DNA of 39,709 nucleotides, taken from NCBI GenBank assembly GCA_005809105.1, contig SYLI01000008.1:1-39709 (forward strand), written 5' to 3'. The position numbers were made by a program, and so were the translations under genes. The stretch is from Verrucomicrobiales bacterium. GTDB taxonomy: Bacteria > Verrucomicrobiota > Verrucomicrobiia > Limisphaerales > UBA1100. Positions 8,482 through 14,372 of this stretch are shown here, one piece after another. Positions within the stretch are counted from its first letter, which is position 1, and each line of letters starts with the position of its first letter. The notes beneath the pieces were generated by a model. It had not been told where the DNA came from. It made no database searches and was given only the letters and a program-made list of their open reading frames with translations.

Positions 8482-9522
8482 TTAGGGCTGCTTGCCCAGG
8501 GCCTCCATCCGCCGCTTCTCGGCCCAGAACTCGTCGATGTTCGCCTTCGTCACCACAAGGAAGGGAATCTCCAAGAACCGATTCTCTGGCACGGCCTGCT
8601 TGTCGCCATCGAGGATTTGCTTGAGCACACGCACCGACTCGTATCCGTACTTCCACGGCTGCTGGCTAATCGTGCCGTGCACGGTGCCCTCCTTGATGCC
8701 AGCCAGCGCCGCGTCCTGTTCGTCAAAGCCGCAGATCTTGATCTTGCCCGTCTTGCCGGCTTCCTTGACGGCGTCCAGACACGCCGGCGGGTTGTACGCG
8801 AAGAGGCCCACCATGCAGGCCAGATTTTCGTGCTTGGTCATCGCATCCTCCGCGTTGGACTTGGCGCGCGCCTTGTCAAAGTCGTCGGTGCGCGTGTCCA
8901 GCACGGTGAAGCGCTCGCCCTTGATGGCGCCGGCGACGGGGTCGAACTTCACGTCCGTGGCACTTTGAGAGGGCCGGTCGAGCAGTTCATCAATCACGCC
9001 CTGCCGGCGCTGGCGTGCGTTGAGCTGCTCCAGGCGCCCGACAAAGATCATCACCTCGCCACCCCCGGGCAGGGCTTCCTTCACCAGCTTGCCCAGCGCG
9101 CGCCCCGCCTTGTAATTGTCGGTGCCGATGTAGCACAGGCGCGCGCTCTTGGGGGCGTCGGCGTCCTGCGTGATGAGCTTGGTCTGCTTGGCGGCGTCGT
9201 TGAGAAAGGCCGTCTGGTTGTCGGCGTCGATGGGGCTCACCGCGATGCCGGAAATTCCCTTGGCCAGCAGGGTTTCCAAAATGCGCTGCTGATCCACCAG
9301 CCCCTTGTTGGGCATGTGCACCTCGCACTCGATGCCCAGCGCCTTCTCGGCATGGCGCACGCCGCCCGCGCAGAGATCCCAGAAGGGGTCCACGCCGTTG
9401 GTGACATACGCAATCTTGGGCTTCTTTGCGCCGCCGGTCTTGGGGTCGTCACCAGAGGGATTGCAGCTGGAGAGCAGCAGCAGCGATGCGGCGAGGGACG
9501 CAGAAACGAGGAACGACTTCAT
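8482..9522 (-). CDS. Sugar-type ABC transporter substrate-binding lipoprotein (periplasmic-binding protein 4 family)
   Basis: This encodes 346 residues with a lipoprotein signal, MKSFLVSASLAASLLLLSSC, in which Cys20 is the expected lipidation site. The mature part starts near KPKIAYVTNGVDPFWDLCAGG and continues with features of the ribose/galactose-type binding fold (QQRILETLLAKGISGIAVSP, then CYIGTDNYKAGRALGKLV). It would capture a sugar or related ligand in the periplasm for the ATPase and permease that follow. No Shine-Dalgarno sequence precedes the ATG; a promoter-like element ends only 9 bases upstream. The ligand is unknown. The related autoinducer-2 and polyol binders of the same fold are alternatives. 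Confidence 0.92.
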   Translation of the reverse strand: MKSFLVSASLAASLLLLSSCNPSGDDPKTGGAKKPKIAYVTNGVDPFWDLCAGGVRHAEKALGIECEVHMPNKGLVDQQRILETLLAKGISGIAVSPIDADNQTAFLNDAAKQTKLITQDADAPKSARLCYIGTDNYKAGRALGKLVKEALPGGGEVMIFVGRLEQLNARQRRQGVIDELLDRPSQSATDVKFDPVAGAIKGERFTVLDTRTDDFDKARAKSNAEDAMTKHENLACMVGLFAYNPPACLDAVKEAGKTGKIKICGFDEQDAALAGIKEGTVHGTISQQPWKYGYESVRVLKQILDGDKQAVPENRFLEIPFLVVTKANIDEFWAEKRRMEALGKQP

Positions 9523-9531
9523 TGGTGGGTT

Positions 9532-9560
9532 TTTCTAGCGGAGAAGGCGACGGGCGTCAA
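9532..9560 (-). promoter_or_regulatory. Candidate promoter for the sugar ABC operon
   Basis: On the minus strand, TTGACG (9560-9555), a 17-base spacer and TAGAAA (9537-9532, preceded by GC). Only 9 bases separate the -10 from the ATG at 9522, so the transcript would have almost no leader. It implies the ABC genes can be transcribed apart from the upstream beta-propeller gene. Confidence 0.55.
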
Positions 9561-9570
9561 TCGCCGCACC

Positions 9571-10500
9571 CTAGCGCAGGGGCACTCCGCCCAGCGGCAG
9601 ACCGCGCTCGTTGAGGATCTGGAAATGGTGGATTCCCATGGGCGAGGTGTCGGTGTAGGTCCAGACCACTTTCTTGTTGCGCGTCACCTCGATGAGCCTC
9701 GGTTTGCCGGCGGGCGCGCGATAGTTGGTCAGCACCGTGTTGCCGTTGGGAAGCCTCTGCACGCCGCACACGTCGTGGAGCGGCTTGCCTGCCAGGTCGT
9801 CGTTGGAGAGCTGCCAGACAATTTTGCCCGCAGGGTCCACCTCGATGAGCATGTTGGCGGTGGTGCAGCCAATGAGCGTGGAGCCGTTGTCCAGCCGGAT
9901 GGCGGTGAAGGGCATGCCGGGGGTCTTGGCCTCCCACACCACCTTGCCTTCGGCCGTGTATTCGCGCACCACGGCGTCGAGAAGCTGCGGCACCAGATAG
10001 TTCCCGTTGGCCAGCTTGCGCGCCATCCGGCTTTGCAGGTGGACGTTGTTGGTCTGGCATTGCAGGCGCACCAACACATGAACGCGCCCGGCGCGGTCGA
10101 TCTCCTTAAGGCAGGGGGCCGGCCCGGCCTCGGTGATGAACAGGCGGCCATTGGGCAGGGGCTGCACGGTGTTGACCTCCTCCTGTTCGCCCTTGTATTC
10201 AAACACACGCTGGCCGGCGCGCGTGACCTCCACCACCCCGCCGCCATACTTGGGCCCCTTGGACAAGGCCAGCAGGAGGTTGCCGCTGGGGAGCACCCAG
10301 CCGTCGCGCGTGGGCCTGTCAAAGCGCCAGATGACCACGTCGCGGTGCGACACCAACATGGTCTCCTGCCCGGTGGCGAGAAAGGCGTGCGTGATGCCCG
10401 TGGCCGATTGCTGCACGGCACCGGCATTGGGCGCCCAAGCAACGAGCGCCGCGAGCAGTCCGCCGAGGCCGGGAAGCGCTGTTGGGTGCGCGGTCAGCAT
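9571..10500 (-). CDS. Secreted beta-propeller protein (PQQ/NHL-like repeats)
   Basis: This encodes 309 residues with a probable signal peptide ending near residue 28 (LLAALVAWAPNAGA|V). The body consists of repeats pairing an LPNGN/LDNGS turn with a following V(V/I)W strand: GWVLPSGNLLLAL, KLANGNYLVPQ, AIRLDNGSTLIG, GKIVWQLS, QRLPNGNTVLT, KKVVWTYTD. This is the pattern of PQQ-binding-like or arylsulfotransferase-like six- or seven-bladed propellers. No catalytic residues were identified, so it may be a binding or scaffold protein. It sits 48 bases upstream of the ABC binding-protein gene on the same strand, which suggests a link to uptake of the same compound. Function unknown. Confidence 0.8.
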   Translation of the reverse strand: MLTAHPTALPGLGGLLAALVAWAPNAGAVQQSATGITHAFLATGQETMLVSHRDVVIWRFDRPTRDGWVLPSGNLLLALSKGPKYGGGVVEVTRAGQRVFEYKGEQEEVNTVQPLPNGRLFITEAGPAPCLKEIDRAGRVHVLVRLQCQTNNVHLQSRMARKLANGNYLVPQLLDAVVREYTAEGKVVWEAKTPGMPFTAIRLDNGSTLIGCTTANMLIEVDPAGKIVWQLSNDDLAGKPLHDVCGVQRLPNGNTVLTNYRAPAGKPRLIEVTRNKKVVWTYTDTSPMGIHHFQILNERGLPLGGVPLR

Positions 10501-10586
10501 GAGTGGGCAGGTAGGCAGGCAAACGTAGAATCATGGAAAACGCCTGTCCATCCCAAAAAACTCGATCAGGGTGCGCTCTCCCCGGC

Positions 10587-10614
10587 TTGCCTGACAGGGC
10601 TGGCGGGCTACGGT
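10587..10614 (+). promoter_or_regulatory. Candidate promoter for the zinc-ribbon/LRR gene
   Basis: TTGCCT (10587-10592), a 16-base spacer and TACGGT (10609-10614, preceded by GC). Only 6 bases separate the -10 from the ATG at 10621, predicting a leaderless start. The -35 matches the consensus only in TTG. Confidence 0.4.
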
Positions 10615-10620
10615 AAGGGC

Positions 10621-11121
10621 ATGGCATTGCAGCCCTGTGCAGAGTGCGGCGGCATGGTGAGCACCAGCGCGGTGATGTGCCCGCACTGCGGCGCGCCCCC
10701 CGCCGTGGCTTTGCGCGCGGCGCCCGTGCCGGCATGGGATGAACCCGTTGCGCTGGCCATCCGTGCCACGTTGCGTCTGCCCAACGACGCGGCACTTGAT
10801 TTGGCGGCGCTGGCAAAGGTGGAATCGCTCAAGCTTGACGAGGTTTTCGAGGGCGACCTTGCCGGGTTGGCGGACGCATTGGCGCGGCTGCCTGCGCTAA
10901 AAATGCTGGGGCTTTCGCGCTGCGGACTGGTGGACGTGGAGCCGCTGGCGCGTCTCAAGGGGCTTCGCTACCTGTACCTCGAAGGCAATCGGATTAGCGA
11001 CGTGTCGCCCTTGTGCGCCATGAAGTCGTTGCGGCAGTTGTGGCTCTACGGCAATCCGCTCTCGAAGGAGGAGGCGGCCCGCGCGGAGCAGGCCCTGCCC
11101 GGATGCGAGGTCTTTTACTAG
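10621..11121 (+). CDS. Zinc-ribbon plus leucine-rich-repeat protein
   Basis: This encodes 166 residues. The N-terminus has four Cys in two pairs (C6-x2-C9 and C20-x2-C23), a small zinc ribbon. After a short linker, three to four SDS22/internalin-like LRR units follow (LKMLGLSRCGLVDVEPLARL, LRYLYLEGNRISDVSPL, LRQLWLYGNPLS). No signal peptide is seen, so it is probably cytoplasmic, acting in protein binding. I chose the ATG at 10621. The same frame stays open far upstream to 8617, but that stretch is antisense to two well-supported genes and shows no LRR or zinc pattern. The gene is followed after 70 bases by a GYF-domain protein. Function unknown. Confidence 0.82.
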   Translation: MALQPCAECGGMVSTSAVMCPHCGAPPAVALRAAPVPAWDEPVALAIRATLRLPNDAALDLAALAKVESLKLDEVFEGDLAGLADALARLPALKMLGLSRCGLVDVEPLARLKGLRYLYLEGNRISDVSPLCAMKSLRQLWLYGNPLSKEEAARAEQALPGCEVFY

Positions 11122-11137
11122 GCTGGACAATTGCCAC

Positions 11138-11165
11138 TTGCAACCAAGGCCCTGCCCGGTAGCGT
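11138..11165 (+). promoter_or_regulatory. Candidate promoter for the GYF/DUF4389 gene
   Basis: TTGCAA (11138-11143), a 16-base spacer and TAGCGT (11160-11165), 26 bases before the ATG at 11192. Weaker than the other candidates. Confidence 0.3.
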
Positions 11166-11191
11166 CCTGCGGGGATCAGCACGCGGGACTT

Positions 11192-11998
11192 ATGCAGGTG
11201 TTTATTTTTCAAGGCGGCGCACAGGAAGGGCCCTACACGATGGACCGCCTTCAGGCGCTGCAGAGTGCCCACCAGGTGGCACCCGATGCGTTGGCTTGGC
11301 ACGAGGGATTGGCCGGGTGGGTTCCGGTGGCGCAGGTGCTGAAGTCCGAAGGGGGAGCGGTGCGCGCGCCCGGTGGATTCGTGTCGGTCGCTCCCAAAGA
11401 AAGCGAAAGCGAACGCGGCCTTTTCGTCGAGCATCAGCCAGGTTACTCGCGCCTCCAGCTCTTGATGCGCGGCTTTCTGGGCTGGATTTACATCGGCATT
11501 CCGCACGGGGTGCCGTTGTGTTTCATGGGGCTGGCCAGCACGTTCTGCACGTTCATCGCGTTCTTTGCCATCCTTTTCACCGGGCGCTATCCCGTGGGGC
11601 TGCGTGGATTTGTGATTGGCGTCATGCAATGGCAGTCGCGTGTGGCGGCGTCGCTGGGCCACCTGGTGGATGGCTACCCGGAGTTTGGGCTGGGCAATCG
11701 CGGCACGCTCGTCCGGTCGGTGACGGTGCCGCCGGAAACCTACAGCCGGCTCAACATCCTCCTGCGGGTGTTTTTTGGCTGGCTCTTCGTGCTCATCCCA
11801 CACGGGTTTTGTTTGATCTTCCGGGGGATGGCGACGGGCGTGGTGACGCTGGTGGCCTTCTTCATCGTGCTGTTCACGGGGCAATTCCCACCGGGGATGC
11901 ACGAGTTCATCGTGGGCACCATGCGCTGGGGCACGCGATTGGGCGAATACCTGCTCTTCCTGAGCAACGACTATCCGCCCTTCTCCGGCAAGCCTTAA
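11192..11998 (+). CDS. GYF-domain membrane protein with two DUF4389 repeats
   Basis: This encodes 268 residues. Residues 1-50 (FIFQGGAQEGPYTMDRLQAL, later LAWHEGLAGWVPV) fit the bacterial GYF_2 domain, a small proline-peptide-binding fold. Two repeats of about 85 residues follow (about 84-165 and 183-268). Each has YSRL..L.R.F.GW, IPHG, a hydrophobic stretch ending AFF..LFTG, then P.G...F..G.M.W..R and L..YP.F. This matches DUF4389, a family of small membrane proteins. Each repeat has one to two membrane-spanning segments, so the GYF domain probably lies in the cytoplasm. I chose the ATG at 11192 because the GYF domain starts there; an upstream TTG at 11138 is less likely. Its stop overlaps the convergent metzincin stop. 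Confidence 0.85.
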   Translation: MQVFIFQGGAQEGPYTMDRLQALQSAHQVAPDALAWHEGLAGWVPVAQVLKSEGGAVRAPGGFVSVAPKESESERGLFVEHQPGYSRLQLLMRGFLGWIYIGIPHGVPLCFMGLASTFCTFIAFFAILFTGRYPVGLRGFVIGVMQWQSRVAASLGHLVDGYPEFGLGNRGTLVRSVTVPPETYSRLNILLRVFFGWLFVLIPHGFCLIFRGMATGVVTLVAFFIVLFTGQFPPGMHEFIVGTMRWGTRLGEYLLFLSNDYPPFSGKP

Positions 11999-12771
11999 GG
12001 CGGCGTGGGGGCCGTACCATTGCCGGATCGGTCGCGGGCACGGCGCACTTCGGGGCAGTCCAAGGGCAAGTGGCGTAATTGACGGTAGAGCGCGTCGGCT
12101 TCGGCGCGCTTGCCTGCGCCAAAGAGCGCGTCGGCTTCCTTCATGAGGGTGGAAGCAGGCTGCGCCCACGGCCATTGTGCGGCGGTGGCGCGGGCGGTCT
12201 CAATCTCCTTGGCTTCGAGGGACCATCCCGTGGTGCCGCTGGCCATCAGGTTGGTCACGGCTTGCCGATGGGGAAGGCCCAGGGCGTGGCCCAATTCATG
12301 GGAGGTCACCCGCGGCAGGGGCTCATCGAGGCCGCCTTCCACGGCCCGCAATCGCGCCGTGTCTTTCACCACCATGGATTGCTGGCGCAAGAACACGCCG
12401 TTCACGGCAAATTGCTTGATGTAGTACACGTGCAGGCAATCGGCGCGGCGTGATTTGGCGGGGAAGCACTTTAAGAGCCAGTCCAACTGGCGTGCGTCCC
12501 TGTTCACTGCGGCCAGCTCGGGCATCAGGGCGGCTTCGGTGACAAGGCTCTCGAGGGTGAAGTGCAGCCCGGCTTGGGCCCACACGCGGTTGACCTTGGA
12601 GAGGATCCTCTCGATGTCCGCAGGCGAAAGGGTGGTGCGCAGCGACGGCTCGGTTGGGGATTGCAGCCGGTGGACGCGCAAGGGCAGGATCCGAAAATCG
12701 GCAAAAGCAAAGGGAGGCGGGGCATCGGCGCCGCCAAGCGACAGTGTGCCAAGCAAGGCCAGGAGTCTCAT
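11995..12771 (-). CDS. Secreted metzincin-like zinc metalloprotease
   Basis: This encodes 258 residues. The catalytic motif HELGHALGLPH (158-168) is a full metzincin HExxHxxGxxH, with His158, His162 and His168 as zinc ligands and Glu159 as general base. A Met-turn follows at the expected distance (NLMASG, Met176). A short hydrophobic N-terminus (MRLLALLGTLSLGGADA) suggests export. The ATG at 12771 was chosen because the signal-like sequence starts there; the frame is open further to 12933 without similarity. The C-terminal 70 residues include a TPR-like helix pair (ADALFGAGKRAEADALYRQL). It resembles matrixin-like or other small bacterial metzincins. The substrate is unknown. Its stop shares four bases with the convergent GYF gene. 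Confidence 0.85.
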   Translation of the reverse strand: MRLLALLGTLSLGGADAPPPFAFADFRILPLRVHRLQSPTEPSLRTTLSPADIERILSKVNRVWAQAGLHFTLESLVTEAALMPELAAVNRDARQLDWLLKCFPAKSRRADCLHVYYIKQFAVNGVFLRQQSMVVKDTARLRAVEGGLDEPLPRVTSHELGHALGLPHRQAVTNLMASGTTGWSLEAKEIETARATAAQWPWAQPASTLMKEADALFGAGKRAEADALYRQLRHLPLDCPEVRRARDRSGNGTAPTPP

Positions 12772-12780
12772 CTGCGGGGG

Positions 12781-12809
12781 ATTGTAGCGTCCGGACGCCG
12801 CCCGGGCAA
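12781..12809 (-). promoter_or_regulatory. Candidate promoter for the metzincin gene
   Basis: On the minus strand, TTGCCC (12809-12804), a 17-base spacer and TACAAT (12786-12781, preceded by GC). The -10 is 9 bases from the ATG, and no Shine-Dalgarno sequence is present. The rest of the divergent gap up to 12925 gave no clear promoter for the DUF1501 gene. Confidence 0.5.
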
Positions 12810-12925
12810 AAGCGTTTTGGGCTGACCCTGATCTCCTGCACATCAGGATTGATTTTGGATGAATAGGCTGCCAGTCTCTCACATCGAACGAGGCGACAAA
12901 TAACCGGAAGGTCGAGCCAATTTGT

Positions 12926-14275
12926 ATGAACAAACACAGTGCGTTTCAGTGGTGTGGCGGTGCGGATCATGCGGGAAATCCCAACCGGCGCGATTTCCTC
13001 TATGTGGGTGCGCTGGGCGGTCTCGGGTTGACGCTGGGTGATCTCTTCAAGCATCAGGCGCGGGCTGCGGGCGAGGACTGGAAGGACGTCGCCAAGGCCT
13101 CCAAGGAAGGCAAGGCCAAGAGCGTCATCCAGATCTTCATGCCGGGCGGTTCGGCCCATCAGGAGTCGTGGGATCCCAAGCATCTGGCGCCGCAGGAATA
13201 CCGTGGCCCGCTGGGCACGGTGGCCACCACCATCCCGGGGGAATACTTCTCCGAGAACATGAAGCTGACGGCCAAGGTGGCCAACAAGATCACCGTCATC
13301 CGGTCCATGACCCATGGCGAGGCTGCGCACGAGCGCGGCACGCACAACATGATGACGGGCGTGCGGCCCAGCCCGGCGGTGGTGTTTCCCGGCATGGGCA
13401 GCATCGTCAGCCACGAATTTGGACCGCGCAAGAACCTGCCCCCGTACGTGGCCATCCCCTCGATGCTCGGCTACGGCGGCACGGGCTACTTGGGAAGTGC
13501 GTTCGGTCCGTTCAGCCTCGGGGCCGATCCGGGCAACGGCGGCTTCAAGGTGCGCGATCTGGCGCTGCCCAGCGGCATCACCGACAAACGCTTTGACACC
13601 CGCAAGAACATGCGGGCCGTGGTGGACTCGCACTTCAGCGCGCTGGAAAAGGCCGACACGCTGGTGGGCATGGACACGTTTTATGAGCGCGCCTACTCGC
13701 TCGTCAGCTCTGATGCGGCGCGGGCGGCGTTTGACATTGAACAGGAACCGGCCGCCCTGCGCGACGAATACGGGCGCAACACCGCCGGCGGGCGCTTCCT
13801 TCTGGCCCGGCGCCTTGTGGAGGCCGGAGTGCGGTTTGTGTCCACCAGCTACGGCGGCTGGGATCACCACAGCAACATCGCCGGTGCCAACGGCGGCCAG
13901 ATGCCCGCGTTTGACCAGGCGTTTGCCGCGCTGATCAATGACCTGGATCGCCGCGGGCTGCTGGAGAGCACGCTGGTGATTGTGAACAGCGAATTTGGCC
14001 GCACTCCGAAGATCAACCGCGACGCAGGCCGCGACCACTGGCCCAAGGTGTTCAGTGTGGCGATGGCCGGTGGCGGCATGAAGCGCGGTTACATTCATGG
14101 AGCTTCCGATCCGACGGGTGCGGAGCCTGACGAAGATCCCGTGAGCGTCGAGGATTGGGCGTCTACGGTGTATTCGCTGATTGGCATCGACCCGATGCGG
14201 CGCCTGCTCGGACCAGGCAACCGGCCCATGCCGATCAACTACGACGGCCAGGTGCTCAAGGACGCGCTGGCGTAG
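12926..14275 (+). CDS. Tat-exported DUF1501 protein (alkaline-phosphatase/sulfatase-like fold)
   Basis: This encodes 449 residues. The N-terminus carries a twin-arginine signal (NRRDFLYVGALGGLGLTLGDL, residues about 20-40), then the DUF1501 hallmarks: KSVIQIFMPGGSAHQESWDPK, MTHGEAAHERGTHNMMTG, YGGWDHHSN and VIVNSEFGRTPKIN. The family belongs to the alkaline-phosphatase-like superfamily and is very abundant in Planctomycetes and Verrucomicrobia, usually next to DUF1549/DUF1553 genes; its biochemical role is not settled. Here it leads a four-gene plus-strand cluster, but a strong hairpin separates it from the next gene. The sequence GGAAGG (about 12904) is 16 bases before ATG, too far to be a firm ribosome site. 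Confidence 0.93.
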   Translation: MNKHSAFQWCGGADHAGNPNRRDFLYVGALGGLGLTLGDLFKHQARAAGEDWKDVAKASKEGKAKSVIQIFMPGGSAHQESWDPKHLAPQEYRGPLGTVATTIPGEYFSENMKLTAKVANKITVIRSMTHGEAAHERGTHNMMTGVRPSPAVVFPGMGSIVSHEFGPRKNLPPYVAIPSMLGYGGTGYLGSAFGPFSLGADPGNGGFKVRDLALPSGITDKRFDTRKNMRAVVDSHFSALEKADTLVGMDTFYERAYSLVSSDAARAAFDIEQEPAALRDEYGRNTAGGRFLLARRLVEAGVRFVSTSYGGWDHHSNIAGANGGQMPAFDQAFAALINDLDRRGLLESTLVIVNSEFGRTPKINRDAGRDHWPKVFSVAMAGGGMKRGYIHGASDPTGAEPDEDPVSVEDWASTVYSLIGIDPMRRLLGPGNRPMPINYDGQVLKDALA

Positions 14276-14315
14276 TGGCCAAAGGTCATCGAAGCGCAGC
14301 AGGGGATTCATCTTC

Positions 14316-14355
14316 GCCGGGGCAATGTCGTGAAGATATTGCCCCGGCTTATTTG
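14316..14355 (+). terminator. Strong hairpin between DUF1501 and PPC genes (terminator or attenuator)
   Basis: A perfect 11-bp inverted repeat (14316-14326 with 14338-14348) can be extended by GTC/GAT (one G-T pair) to a 14-bp stem with a 5-base loop. It is followed by TTATTT, a weak T-tract. It lies inside a co-directional gene cluster, so partial termination or mRNA stabilisation is as likely as full termination. Confidence 0.75.
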
Positions 14356-14372
14356 GGACTGTTGGGACTGAT

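Noticed and set aside
6995-8485. A 496-codon plus-strand open frame across the ABC ATPase gene
   Set aside because: Antisense to an ATPase with two complete sets of ABC motifs.
8617-10620. Long plus-strand open frame joined in frame to the zinc-ribbon/LRR gene
   Set aside because: It is antisense to the binding-protein and beta-propeller genes, has His/Gly/Val-rich shadow composition and no domain; the real start is the ATG at 10621.
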